Positions 52,527 to 61,593 of a DNA stretch of 64,000 nucleotides are shown here, piece after piece. The position numbers and the translations under genes are program-made. Location: contig NZ_KB899278.1 in assembly GCF_000378145.1 (NCBI RefSeq), positions 1-64,000 on the forward strand. The letters run 5' to 3'. The notes under the pieces were generated by a model that worked only from the letters and a program-made list of their open reading frames with translations, was not told where the DNA came from and ran no database searches. The stretch is from Saccharibacillus kuerlensis DSM 22868. Lineage in GTDB: Bacteria > Bacillota > Bacilli > Paenibacillales > Paenibacillaceae. Positions within the stretch are counted from its first letter, which is position 1. Each line of letters begins with the position of its first letter.

Positions 52527-55097
52527 CATCATGACCTGAGGGTCCACGTCGATACTGATGAGCAGATCCTGCTCTTTCGCCGTGTCTTCCAGTTCATCCG
52601 CGATTTCCCGCGCCAGCAGGGCGGCGTCCATTTCTCCACGCCATTTTATCATACATTGAAATCGGTATCTATTTTTGATCCGAGGAATCGGAGAAGCGAT
52701 CGGACCAAGCAGATCAAGCACATTTGGAGCAAGCTTGTCCATTCCGGCCAACCAACCGCGCGCACGCGCTTTTTCCTTGACCATTGCCGCATAATTTTCC
52801 GCCATGCGTACGACAACCGGCAGCTGTTCGTGCGAGAAAGTCACAAGAATCAGCCGACAGTAAGGCGGATAGCCGAGTTTGCGCCGATGTCCCAATTCTT
52901 CCCTTACAAAAGAATGATAATCGTGCTTCGAAGCGTGAATAATCGAATAATGGTCCGGGTTGTAGGATTGGATGAACACTTCGCCTGGCAAATGATGTCG
53001 TCCCGCTCTTCCCGCAACCTGCGTCAGAAGTTGGAACGTCTTTTCTCCCGCTCGAAAATCGGGAAGATTTAATGCCGAATCCGCTGCAATGACGCCGACC
53101 AGTGTCACATCAGGGAAATCGAGCCCTTTTGCGACCATCTGCGTACCGAGCAGCACGTCCGCCTTTTTGTCGCGGAACTGCTGAAGCAGCTTCTCGTGCG
53201 ATCCCTTCTCGCTTGTCGTATCCACGTCCATCCGCACCACTCGTATCCCCGGGAACAGCTTGGCCAGCTCTTCTTCAACCCGCTGGGTACCGGTACCAAA
53301 ATACCGAATATGTTCGCTGGTGCATTCCGGACATGTATCCGGAAGCGGCTCGGCATGACCGCAGTAGTGACAGCGCAAATTATTGGAACGCTGGTGAAAC
53401 GTAAGGGAGATATCGCAGTTCGGACACTCCGCCACATAACCGCAGGTGCGGCACATGACAAAGGTTGAATAGCCCCGGCGGTTTAAGAGCAGCACGGTCT
53501 GTTCCTTGCGCTCCAATCGCTGTTCGATCGCACTGTGCAGATCTCGGCTGAACATCGAACGATTGCCTTCCTTGAGTTCCTCCCGCATATCGACGATCTT
53601 GACCCCCGGCAGTTCGCTGCCCAGAGCCCGAAGCGAAATTTCGGCCAATACGGGCGAGAAATGCGGATCGATCTGGGAACGCGCAGCATGATACGTTTCG
53701 AGCGACGGGGTAGCCGAACCCAGGATTACGACCGCATTATGCTGCTCCGCCCGTTTGACCGCGACGTTGCGGGCATGGTATCTCGGGCTTTCCTCCTGCT
53801 TGTAGGAAGACTCGTGCTCTTCGTCCATTACAATCAGACCGATATCTTTGAACGGAGCAAAGATCGCGGAGCGTGCTCCGATCGCTACCTGTACTCGGCC
53901 TTCGCGAATTTTGCGCCATTCGTCATAGCGTTCACCGCCGGACAGCCTGCTGTGCATAACGGCAACTTTTGAGCCAAAGCGACTTTTGAAGCGTTCCACC
54001 ATCTGCGGCGTCAGCGAAATTTCCGGCACAAGCACGATAGCCTGCCGATCCTGTGCAATACAGCGCTCGATACACTGCAGATAGACTTCCGTCTTGCCGC
54101 TGCCGGTAATACCGTGCAGCAGAAATACGCCTTCACGCCGCGCGTTCAACCGGCTGATTACGGAATCGTAGACCTGCTGCTGCTCGCCGGTTAGCTTAGG
54201 AGCCGTACTGGGCTTAAAGTTTCGTCCCGCATATGGGTCGCGGAACACCTCCACGTCCTCAAAGCGAACCAGTCCCTTCTCTTCAAGCGACTTTACTGTG
54301 CTCGCGGTTACGCCGAGAACGCTCAATACTTCCTTCAGTGACATTGGCACGCCAAGTTCCATCAGAAATGCAAAAACTTCTTTCTGTTTCTTCGCTCTGG
54401 CCGGGAAATTTTCAAGTTCTTCTGCTGCCCGCTGTGCATCAACATTTAGTACGACCGTCTTCACCGTCTTGCGGCCCATACGATCACGAATTTCCTGGCT
54501 CTCAAACAGCAGACCGCCGCGAATCAGTGCCTGAATCGTTTTTTCACGACCTGGGAAATTCTGCCGCAGCTGTTCGGCTTTCACCTGTCCGCGGCTGCGC
54601 ACATGCTCCATAATTTCGCGCGCTGAGGGCACATCGGAAGCCGAAGGTGTTCCGAACAGCGAGAGTTCTCCTGTTTCTTCCGGTAGGTTTTCCAGCAGTC
54701 GTTCAATTTCCGCGCTTTCCTGCTCGTCTTCTTCCGGCTGTGCCGCATGAATAAAACGTTCGGCTTTGCCTTTGAGCGCGCCAGGAATCATCGCCTGCAG
54801 CGCGGTCGACTTATGGCAGGCATACTTATCCGCGATCCACCCTCCAAGTTCAACCAGATCTTCTGGCAGCGGCGGAACCAGATCGAGCAGATCGCGAATT
54901 GCCTTGATTCGTCCATGCTTATACTCGCTCTCGTCCGTAAGACCAACGACAAATCCCTGAACGGTCCGGCCGCCAAATGGCACTCCGACACGGCTGCCGA
55001 CAGCGATCCACTCCCTCATCTCCGGAGGAATCCGGTAATCGAACGGCCGGCTGACCGCCCGTACCGGCACGTCTACAATGACACGCGCGAAATTCAT
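52524..55097 (-). CDS. priA: primosomal protein N' (replication restart helicase PriA)
   Basis: An 857-residue helicase. The N-terminal DNA-binding part covers about 1-290. Helicase motifs are GITGSGKTEVY near 345, MDEEHESSYKQ near 439 and GSATPSLETY near 470. The zinc clusters CRTCGYVAECPNC and CHYCGH, CPEC lie between about 560 and 605, and QVAGRAGR is near 695. It is longer than E. coli PriA by about 120 residues, mostly in the N-terminal third (Glu-rich segment near 140-165). The start overlaps the coaBC stop (ATGA). Confidence 0.95.
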   Translation of the reverse strand: MNFARVIVDVPVRAVSRPFDYRIPPEMREWIAVGSRVGVPFGGRTVQGFVVGLTDESEYKHGRIKAIRDLLDLVPPLPEDLVELGGWIADKYACHKSTALQAMIPGALKGKAERFIHAAQPEEDEQESAEIERLLENLPEETGELSLFGTPSASDVPSAREIMEHVRSRGQVKAEQLRQNFPGREKTIQALIRGGLLFESQEIRDRMGRKTVKTVVLNVDAQRAAEELENFPARAKKQKEVFAFLMELGVPMSLKEVLSVLGVTASTVKSLEEKGLVRFEDVEVFRDPYAGRNFKPSTAPKLTGEQQQVYDSVISRLNARREGVFLLHGITGSGKTEVYLQCIERCIAQDRQAIVLVPEISLTPQMVERFKSRFGSKVAVMHSRLSGGERYDEWRKIREGRVQVAIGARSAIFAPFKDIGLIVMDEEHESSYKQEESPRYHARNVAVKRAEQHNAVVILGSATPSLETYHAARSQIDPHFSPVLAEISLRALGSELPGVKIVDMREELKEGNRSMFSRDLHSAIEQRLERKEQTVLLLNRRGYSTFVMCRTCGYVAECPNCDISLTFHQRSNNLRCHYCGHAEPLPDTCPECTSEHIRYFGTGTQRVEEELAKLFPGIRVVRMDVDTTSEKGSHEKLLQQFRDKKADVLLGTQMVAKGLDFPDVTLVGVIAADSALNLPDFRAGEKTFQLLTQVAGRAGRHHLPGEVFIQSYNPDHYSIIHASKHDYHSFVREELGHRRKLGYPPYCRLILVTFSHEQLPVVVRMAENYAAMVKEKARARGWLAGMDKLAPNVLDLLGPIASPIPRIKNRYRFQCMIKWRGEMDAALLAREIADELEDTAKEQDLLISIDVDPQVMM

Positions 55098-56545
55098 CGC
55101 GATGCCCCCCGATACATACGACGTGAAGCTTCAAGTAAAATATCTCGCGCAGTATCGTATTTGGACTGCTTCGGCAGATCGGCAATGCGTCCTTCGGGTC
55201 CGAACAGCCGGACAATATTCGTATCGGAACCGAAACCTGCACCTTCTTGGGTCACATCGTTGGCAACCAACAGATCGCAATTTTTGCGCTGCAGCTTTTC
55301 CGCCGCGTAGGTATCCAAATCATGCGTCTCAGCAGCAAAGCCGATTAGAAACTGTTTTTCCTTCTGCGTACCGAGCGTTTGCAGAACATCAACCGTTTTG
55401 ACCAGTTCGAGCGCCATCGTCTCGCCGGATTTCTTGATTTTGCGCGGGGAACTGGATTTCGGCCGATAATCGGCGATCGCGGCGGACATGATCAGCATAT
55501 CGGTATCGGACCATTCGTTCAGACAAGCTTCATACATTTCTTCTGCCGATTCGACTCGAATAGTATCGATGCCTTCTGGAAGCGGAATTTGTATTTTGCC
55601 CACGATCAGCTTCACTTTGGCGCCCAGATCGCGTGCAGCCTGAGCTAAAGCCGCCCCCATTTTGCCCGATGAATCATTCGTAATATAACGCACCGGATCG
55701 ATACGCTCGATCGTGCCTCCTGCCGTCACCACAATTTTTTTTCCTTTTAGGATGAGGTCGGAATGTTCACTTCCGCTGTTTGGCAGGAGTTCTCCGCTCG
55801 GATTCGCCCCAATGCCCGCCAACCCGAATTCCGCCGCTCCTCCCGCAGTCGAGAACAGAGTCTCCTGGCTGCCTGATTCGCCGGACGTTTGAACAGATTC
55901 GGCAGCATAAAGCTCTGGGCCCGGATCAAGAAACGTTTTTTCTGCTGACTCCTGTTTTCCCTGGATTGAAGCACTCCCGGAAAACGTTCCTTCCTTGTCA
56001 GCTCCCGCAAAGAACTGTCGCAGCACCTCAACGATCGACTCCGGCTCTTCCATACGCCCTTTGCCCACATAGCCGCAGGCCAGCATACCGTCGCCAGGTT
56101 CGATCATCATCACGCCGCGATCTACCAAAGTCTGCATGTTGTGTACGACTGCCGGATGACTGTACATATGCACATTCATCGCCGGTGCCACCATAACAGG
56201 AGCAGTGACAGCTAAGAGCGTCGTGGACAGCATATCATCGGCAAGTCCGTTCGCCAGCTTGCCGATCGCGTTTGCTGTAGCCGGTGCAATTAAGACCAGA
56301 TCCGCCCAATCAGCGAGATCAATATGATTGACGACTTTTGGGTTTCGTTCGTCGAACGTATCCGTATGGACCGCATTACGGGTGAGTACCTGCAGCGTCA
56401 GCGCCGGAATAAACTGCTGCGCCGATTCCGTCATAATGACCTGAACGTCTGCCCCAGCCTTCGTCAGCTGACTGCACAGCGTTGCAGCCTTATAGGCGGC
56501 AATTCCCCCGGTTACACCAAGCAGAATCTTTTTCCCCTTTAACAT
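55094..56545 (-). CDS. coaBC: phosphopantothenoylcysteine decarboxylase/synthetase CoaBC
   Basis: A 483-residue bifunctional enzyme of coenzyme A synthesis. The CoaC half (about 1-180) shows GGIAAYKA, the active His in NHIDLADWADL near 72, PAMNVHMY near 122 and ACGYVGKGRM near 155. The CoaB half (about 275-483) shows VVTAGGTIERIDPVRYITN and SAAIADYRP. The linker between them is about 90 residues, Gly/Ser/Glu-rich, much longer than usual. AGGAGG precedes the ATG at 56545. A promoter and a LexA-like palindrome lie upstream. Confidence 0.94.
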   Translation of the reverse strand: MLKGKKILLGVTGGIAAYKAATLCSQLTKAGADVQVIMTESAQQFIPALTLQVLTRNAVHTDTFDERNPKVVNHIDLADWADLVLIAPATANAIGKLANGLADDMLSTTLLAVTAPVMVAPAMNVHMYSHPAVVHNMQTLVDRGVMMIEPGDGMLACGYVGKGRMEEPESIVEVLRQFFAGADKEGTFSGSASIQGKQESAEKTFLDPGPELYAAESVQTSGESGSQETLFSTAGGAAEFGLAGIGANPSGELLPNSGSEHSDLILKGKKIVVTAGGTIERIDPVRYITNDSSGKMGAALAQAARDLGAKVKLIVGKIQIPLPEGIDTIRVESAEEMYEACLNEWSDTDMLIMSAAIADYRPKSSSPRKIKKSGETMALELVKTVDVLQTLGTQKEKQFLIGFAAETHDLDTYAAEKLQRKNCDLLVANDVTQEGAGFGSDTNIVRLFGPEGRIADLPKQSKYDTARDILLEASRRMYRGASR

Positions 56546-56679
56546 GGCTAATTCCACCTCCTGAAAAAATAGCGACCTCGCCGTTTGCGACCGCTCCGTC
56601 CGAGAAATGAAAGCTTGCTGTTTCGCGGATCCGCCGCCTCTTATCCACGACCGATTTATCCTGAGCATAACAAAATGGA

Positions 56680-56691
56680 GAACAATTGTTC
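56680..56691. promoter_or_regulatory. palindromic operator candidate (LexA-like)
   Basis: GAACAATTGTTC is an exact 12-bp palindrome three bases after the coaBC -10 box, at the transcription start. It fits the GAAC-N4-GTTC core of the Gram-positive LexA (DinR) box, though not every position of the full consensus. Confidence 0.4.
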
Positions 56692-56693
56692 CC

Positions 56694-56722
56694 AGTATAA
56701 TTTATTGTTCACTCCTCGTCAA
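56694..56722 (-). promoter_or_regulatory. coaBC-priA promoter
   Basis: TTGACG (56722-56717) and TATACT (56699-56694) with a 17-base spacer on the minus strand, about 150 bases before coaBC and after the rpoZ terminator. Confidence 0.75.
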
Positions 56723-56726
56723 AGAA

Positions 56727-56781
56727 GAAAAACCGCTGCCATTTATCCCACCATTTGGAGAATGGGGGACTCTAGCAGCGG
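56727..56781 (-). terminator. rpoZ terminator
   Basis: CCGCTGC and GCAGCGG form the base of a long hairpin (about 35-base inner part), followed by TTTTTC on the minus strand. It separates the yicC-remA-gmk-rpoZ unit from coaBC. Confidence 0.65.
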
Positions 56782-56872
56782 ATTGTTAAAATAAAGCTTG
56801 CAGCTTATTCGATCTAATCAAAGAGCCGCATCCCGCGATTTATCTGCCGCCGGGATTAGCAAGACGGCAACC

Positions 56873-57112
56873 TTACAGGTTACGCTTGCCTTTCTGCTCC
56901 TCGACAACTTCGTTCTCGTCACGGGCTTCCAGCTTGATGTAGTCGCCGTAAATTTCTTCAAGCGCTACGCCGACCTGCTTGTGCGACCGTGGACGCAGAA
57001 GTTCGGATTCCGAACCTTCACGCAATTGTCTGGCCCGTCTGCTGGCAGCTACTACCAGGGAATACTTACTGTCTACCTTGGTCATGATTTTATCGATAGA
57101 AGGATACAACAT
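56873..57112 (-). CDS. rpoZ: RNA polymerase omega subunit
   Basis: A 79-residue protein starting [10 protein letters not shown], with the conserved [16 protein letters not shown] near residue 15 and the helical [10 protein letters not shown] near 45. The C-terminus is acidic and basic in blocks. It binds the beta' subunit and helps assembly. It follows gmk in the usual order and has a terminator behind it. Confidence 0.95.
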   Translation of the reverse strand: MLYPSIDKIMTKVDSKYSLVVAASRRARQLREGSESELLRPRSHKQVGVALEEIYGDYIKLEARDENEVVEEQKGKRNL

Positions 57113-57208
57113 AATTTATCGTCCTCTCTGTATGTCCCCTCCCGGCCGCATAAATGCGGTCCGAAGGAGAAGGCCCGGTTCTCCGGCAATCTGTTTGATA
57201 ATTGGGTT

Positions 57209-57781
57209 TTACTTGGTGATCCGGCAGTGTTCCGCAACAATGATCGATTCGATCCGCATACAGGCCTTATCTACTTCATCGTTAACAACAGCGTAATCGT
57301 AATGCCGCATTAGTGCAATCTCTTCCTCGGCTACGGATAGACGGTTATGAATCACCGACTCTGTCTCTGTACCTCGTCCGACAATCCGGTCTTTCAATTC
57401 TTTAAGCGAAGGCGGCGTTAAGAAAATGAATACACCTTCAGGGAAAGTCTCCTTCACCTTAAGCGCGCCCTGTACCTCGATTTCCAAAATAATATCGTTC
57501 CCCGCTTCAATCGTCTGTTCGACGAAATCCCGCGGAGTTCCATAAAAGTTGTCTACGTACTGCGCATATTCCAACAATTGATTCCCCGCGATCATCTCAC
57601 GGAACTCTTCCTGACTCTTGAAAAAATAGTTCACGCCGTGCTGTTCTCCTTCACGAGGCGAACGAGTCGTCGCTGAGACCGAATAGACAAGCCCAGGCAA
57701 TCTTTTCCGCAGCGCACTGCATACGGTTCCTTTTCCGACTCCCGACGGTCCGGACAATACAATTAATAACCCTTTAGACAT
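57209..57781 (-). CDS. gmk: guanylate kinase
   Basis: A 190-residue kinase converting GMP to GDP. The P-loop is [12 protein letters not shown] near residue 8. The GMP-binding region reads [19 protein letters not shown] near 36-54, and the lid is near 130. The ATG at 57781 has ATGGAGAGA upstream; the longer frame to 57793 is less likely. It lies 12 bases after remA. Confidence 0.96.
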   Translation of the reverse strand: MSKGLLIVLSGPSGVGKGTVCSALRKRLPGLVYSVSATTRSPREGEQHGVNYFFKSQEEFREMIAGNQLLEYAQYVDNFYGTPRDFVEQTIEAGNDIILEIEVQGALKVKETFPEGVFIFLTPPSLKELKDRIVGRGTETESVIHNRLSVAEEEIALMRHYDYAVVNDEVDKACMRIESIIVAEHCRITK

Positions 57782-57793
57782 AGTTCTCTCCAT

Positions 57794-58054
57794 TTATTCG
57801 TCGTTATCGTCATCTTTGGTCGACAGGCGGTGAGCGACCGTCTCCGGCTGTACAGCAGACAAAATTACATGATCGCTGTCAGTAATAATAACAGCTCGAG
57901 TTCTGCGACCGTATGTTGCGTCAATAAGCATATGCCTATCACGCGCCTCCTGAATAATCCGCTTAATCGGTGCGGACTCCGGGCTTACGATGGAAATGAT
58001 TCGGTTAGCCGATACAATGTTCCCGAAGCCGATATTGATAAGCTTGATTGCCAT
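57794..58054 (-). CDS. remA: extracellular matrix regulator RemA (DUF370)
   Basis: An 86-residue DNA-binding regulator that in B. subtilis activates matrix and osmoprotection operons. It contains [20 protein letters not shown] and [16 protein letters not shown], near-invariant in the family. The last residues are acidic (DDDNDE). Gene position between yicC and gmk is the standard one. Confidence 0.95.
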   Translation of the reverse strand: MAIKLINIGFGNIVSANRIISIVSPESAPIKRIIQEARDRHMLIDATYGRRTRAVIITDSDHVILSAVQPETVAHRLSTKDDDNDE

Positions 58055-58117
58055 GTCCAGGTTTTCCCCCTATTTAGTTGGTCCTTTTTCTGCAAGTCGG
58101 GCCCCAGCACCCGGCCG

Positions 58118-59014
58118 TTATTCGAGATTGGCAGCCTGTTCTCGCATTTTCTCGAGCTCAGCTTTCATCTCGACGACATGGCCTCCGAGCGCCAGGTGGT
58201 TCGCCTTCGAGCCGATCGTATTGACTTCTCTATTCATTTCCTGAATCAGAAAGTCCAGCTTGCGTCCCTTCGGTTCACTGCTGCCAAGCAGCTCTCCACA
58301 CTGGTTGAAATGGCTGCTCAGCCTTGCCAGTTCTTCATCAATGCTGCAGCGATCCGCAAACAGGGCGACTTCCATACCGAGACGATGTTCATCCAGCAGA
58401 AAGCTCCCGTCCCGCAGTTCGACAATTCGCTGCCGGAGCTTATTCCTGTAATCTTCGACAACAGCCGGTGCCAACCGGGTAAGTTCCGCATGTGCCGCTA
58501 ACAAATTGTCCAGTCTCAGCCGGCAGTCTTGAATCAAGTGGACACCTTCCGCTCGGCGCATGGCTACCAGTTCCTGAAGAGCCTGCTCCAGTCCTTCCCA
58601 AAGAACCGCTTCCCAGTCCGTCTCATTGTCCTCATCCGTAAGTGTAACTTCCGCAGGAAGCATCACATCAGGAAGAGCCAGCAGTTCCGCCGCTCCAAGC
58701 CTACCATCGATTCCATAAGCGAGCTCCAGCTCTTGAGCCGCACGGATATACGATTCGGCCGCCGTACGATTAAGCTGCATGGCGTTTCCCGCAGATTCGC
58801 TTTCCCTTGTAACATATACGTCAATCCGTCCGCGCCTGACATGCTGCTGTACAAGCCGCCGGAGACCTTCCTCGAAGCTGTTCCATTCCCGGGGCATCCG
58901 TAGCACGACTTCACAGTAGCGATGATTGACGGACTTGACTTCAAATTGAATTTTGTATCCGCCGCGCTGCATGGCGAATTGACCATAACCGGTCATGCTG
59001 AAAGACATCGTCAT
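58118..59014 (-). CDS. yicC: YicC/YloC-family endoribonuclease
   Basis: A protein of about 298 residues with an N-terminal YicC domain (SMTGYGQ near the start, VKSVNHRYCEVVLRMPR near 27) and a C-terminal DUF1732-type region ending in LGGHVVEMKAELEKMREQAANLE. Family members are RNases. Several starts are possible (GTG 59017, ATG 59014, ATG 59008); the true N-terminus is probably MSFSMTGYG or a few residues longer. It is first in yicC-remA-gmk-rpoZ. Confidence 0.9.
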   Translation of the reverse strand: MTMSFSMTGYGQFAMQRGGYKIQFEVKSVNHRYCEVVLRMPREWNSFEEGLRRLVQQHVRRGRIDVYVTRESESAGNAMQLNRTAAESYIRAAQELELAYGIDGRLGAAELLALPDVMLPAEVTLTDEDNETDWEAVLWEGLEQALQELVAMRRAEGVHLIQDCRLRLDNLLAAHAELTRLAPAVVEDYRNKLRQRIVELRDGSFLLDEHRLGMEVALFADRCSIDEELARLSSHFNQCGELLGSSEPKGRKLDFLIQEMNREVNTIGSKANHLALGGHVVEMKAELEKMREQAANLE

Positions 59015-59106
59015 CACATCCGTTACCCTATTTTAATGGATTATGCAGTTCTAAACAAGAGGTAAACAAGAGAGCCGGCGTACGTTTGCAAAATTGCGTT
59101 TCGGCC

Positions 59107-59135
59107 TTGCATATCTTGAAATGAAGATATATACT
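59107..59135 (+). promoter_or_regulatory. promoter with MhqR-type operator in the spacer
   Basis: TTGCAT (59107-59112) and TATACT (59130-59135) lie 17 bases apart. The palindrome TATCTTGAAATGAAGATA (59112-59129) fills the spacer. It resembles the MhqR box of B. subtilis (TATCTCGAAnnCGAGATA type). MhqR controls quinone-responsive dioxygenases like the gene that follows. Confidence 0.65.
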
Positions 59136-59222
59136 GAAATTAATAAAGCAGCTTTATATTTTTCTTTATTGAAAATCCCCGCACTTCTTTTGCTTCTTCC
59201 AAATATAAGGAGATGAATCCTC

Positions 59223-60188
59223 ATGCAACTGCTTGGACAACACCATGTTTCTCTTATGACCGGGCAAGCCGAGAAAAACTTTGATTTCTTTACCCGTGTG
59301 CTCGGTATGCGTTTGGTCAAGAAATCGGTCAACCAAGACAATACGACTTCTTATCATCTGTTTTACGGAGATGCCGTCGCAAGTCCCGGTACTGAAGTCA
59401 CTTATTTTGATTACCCGGGAATAGGTCCTTCCTATCCGGGCGTTTCCAGCATTTCTTCTACTTCTTTGCGTGTGCCCACAACAGCCTCATTGGAATTCTG
59501 GGCCTCCCGTTTCGATGCATTAGGAATCAAGCGCGGCGAATTCGTCAAACGCGCAGGCAGAGACACGCTCTTCTTTGAAGACTTTGAAGGTACGCAGCTG
59601 ATCCTTGCCGCCGACAATGGCGAAAAGGGTGTAGCTCCCGGGCAGCCATGGACAGCGGAAGAGATTCCGCTCGAGCATGCGATCGTCGGACTTGGTCCGG
59701 TTACGCTGACTGTAGCCGATCCCAAACCAACCGCCCTCGTACTCACGCAGCTAATGGGATTCCGCAGAATCGGCACTTATCCTTCGCCTGCCGGAAACTT
59801 CGCCGAAATCGAAGTGTTTGCCACTGGCGAAGGCGGTTCAGGCGCCGAGGTGCATCTGGAATCTCGTCCCGACCTGCCCAAGTTCCGCTTGGGACGGGGA
59901 GGCGCCCATCATGTAGCTTTCCGCATTCCGAACGAAGAAGAATATGCCAAGTGGGTCAATCGCATTGCCGCAAGCGGTATGCCGAATTCCGGCGAGGTGG
60001 ACCGCGATTACTTCCGCGCGCTGTACTTCCGCGAGCCGAACGGCATTCTGTTCGAATTGTCTACCGACACGCCAGGATTCGATATCGATGAGCCGATCGA
60101 TTCTTTGGGAGAGAAGCTCGGACTGCCGTCATTCCTGGAGCACCGGCGCGCCGAAATCGAAGCGAAACTTCGCCCGCTGAAATTTTAA
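59223..60188 (+). CDS. ring-cleaving dioxygenase, MhqO/MhqE-like (VOC superfamily)
   Basis: A 321-residue protein of two paired glyoxalase/VOC modules (about 1-145 and 150-320). Metal ligands are likely His8 (GQHHVSLMTG), His220-221 (GGAHHVAFRI) and the Glu near 278 (ILFELSTDTPG). Such enzymes open hydroquinone or catechol rings and protect against quinones. AAGGAGATG precedes the ATG. A quinone-responsive operator in its promoter supports the assignment. It is transcribed alone. Confidence 0.85.
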   Translation: MQLLGQHHVSLMTGQAEKNFDFFTRVLGMRLVKKSVNQDNTTSYHLFYGDAVASPGTEVTYFDYPGIGPSYPGVSSISSTSLRVPTTASLEFWASRFDALGIKRGEFVKRAGRDTLFFEDFEGTQLILAADNGEKGVAPGQPWTAEEIPLEHAIVGLGPVTLTVADPKPTALVLTQLMGFRRIGTYPSPAGNFAEIEVFATGEGGSGAEVHLESRPDLPKFRLGRGGAHHVAFRIPNEEEYAKWVNRIAASGMPNSGEVDRDYFRALYFREPNGILFELSTDTPGFDIDEPIDSLGEKLGLPSFLEHRRAEIEAKLRPLKF

Positions 60189-60218
60189 AATCACTGCTGT
60201 GTTTCGTAGAAAAACACA

Positions 60219-60281
60219 AAAGCCGCAGGTTCGCGGTGCCGCTGCGTTCTCACGTAAACGTGACGAACGCAAGCGGCTTTT
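60219..60281. terminator. terminator between the dioxygenase and dapF
   Basis: AAAAGCCGC and GCGGCTTTT form the outer stem. Inside, GCGTTCTCACGT and its complement (with one bulge) form a strong second stem. It lies between convergent genes and can serve both. Confidence 0.7.
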
Positions 60282-60403
60282 CCGCGTTCCTGCGGCTTTG
60301 CCGATAAGTCTTAGGCTCGGACAGATCGGACAACAATTTGCTGAAGAACTGCCGGGAAGCAGCTCTTCCAGGCAGTCTGTCCGCAAGGCCTGACAGGGCT
60401 CCC

Positions 60404-61240
60404 TTACTCGGTCAGTTTGCCCGTATAGACAAATTCGGCCGGTCCCGTCATATAGACGTGATTGTCGGCTTCGTTCCATTCGATAAACAGATCTCCGCCC
60501 TTAAGCGACACTGTCGCTTCCCGGTCGCTGTGCCCGTTCAATACGGAAGATACCAGCGTCGCGCAGGCACCTGTACCACATGCCAAAGTCGGTCCCGCTC
60601 CACGTTCCCAGACGCGCATATCGATCTGCTTCCGGCTGTTAACGGTAGCGAACTCAACATTGACCTTTTTCGGGAACAAAGGATGCTTCTCCAAGGCCGG
60701 TCCCCACTTGGCGAGATCGAAATTCACTGCGTCGTCGACATAGATTACACAGTGCGGATTGCCCATCGAGACAGCCGTAAACCGGAAGCTTTCGTCCAGC
60801 GCTTCGATCGGCTGATCAACGACCTGCTCTCCATCCATGGCAACCGGAATTTTCGCTCCTTCGAGAATCGGAGCTCCCATATCAACGCGAACCGTCTTGG
60901 CGACACCGTTATCCGCGCTGATTGTCAAAGGCTGTACGCCTGCTCCGATCGTCTCAATCGTAATACTCTCGCTTGAAGTCAACTTATGATCGTAAACGTA
61001 TTTGGCAACGCAGCGAATCGCATTGCCGCACTGCTCCGCTTCAGAACCGTCCGAGTTCATAATGCGCATCATGAAGTCCGCTTTTTCCGAAGGCAAAATA
61101 TAGACGAGACCATCGGCGCCTACGCCGAAGAAACGGTCGCATACTTTGACTGCAAGCTCGGCTGCATTTGCCGGCAGTTCCTTTTCTCCGTATACGATAA
61201 CAAAGTCGTTACCCAGTCCTTGCATTTTCGTAAATTCCAT
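60404..61240 (-). CDS. dapF: diaminopimelate epimerase
   Basis: A 278-residue enzyme interconverting LL- and meso-diaminopimelate for lysine and peptidoglycan. The two catalytic Cys are in SEAEQCGNAIRC near residue 75 and TLACGTGACA near 222. The start MEFTKMQGLGNDF is the usual N-terminus. The ATG at 61240 is preceded by AAGGAG at a rather long distance (13 bases); an upstream ATG at 61264 is in frame but adds a non-family tail. Confidence 0.94.
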   Translation of the reverse strand: MEFTKMQGLGNDFVIVYGEKELPANAAELAVKVCDRFFGVGADGLVYILPSEKADFMMRIMNSDGSEAEQCGNAIRCVAKYVYDHKLTSSESITIETIGAGVQPLTISADNGVAKTVRVDMGAPILEGAKIPVAMDGEQVVDQPIEALDESFRFTAVSMGNPHCVIYVDDAVNFDLAKWGPALEKHPLFPKKVNVEFATVNSRKQIDMRVWERGAGPTLACGTGACATLVSSVLNGHSDREATVSLKGGDLFIEWNEADNHVYMTGPAEFVYTGKLTE

Positions 61241-61593
61241 GAGTTCACTTTCACTCCTTATCATTTTCGAAACAGGATCGTCAGACTTCTTTGCACTTGG
61301 CAAAAAGTTGACGAAACCCCCGGTTTCGCTCAATATAGATCATACCGTGTCCGTTTGCGAACGCCATCTTTAGATGCGTTCGGCTGCGGACTTTTCCGCG
61401 GATCACCACATCAACTCCGATGTAACCGCCGCATCAACGACGGATGCCAGGAGATGTATGGGCCGCGAAGCTCCATTAACTAAGATACCCGAACCGGCGC
61501 GCGATTGCTATTAATTTTCTGTGTGAAACTTTGTGTTTTTCCGCGCGCCAGTCTCGAAATCATCCTGCTTGTATAGAAAGAAGGTCGTTATAG
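61241..61593. other. intergenic region between dapF and rqcH
   Basis: About 350 bases between divergent genes. Hairpins GAAACC/GGTTTC (about 61303-61319) and CGAACG..CATC/GATGCGTTCG (61357-61381) are visible. No gene or known RNA was recognised and promoter calls are too weak to list. Confidence 0.4.
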
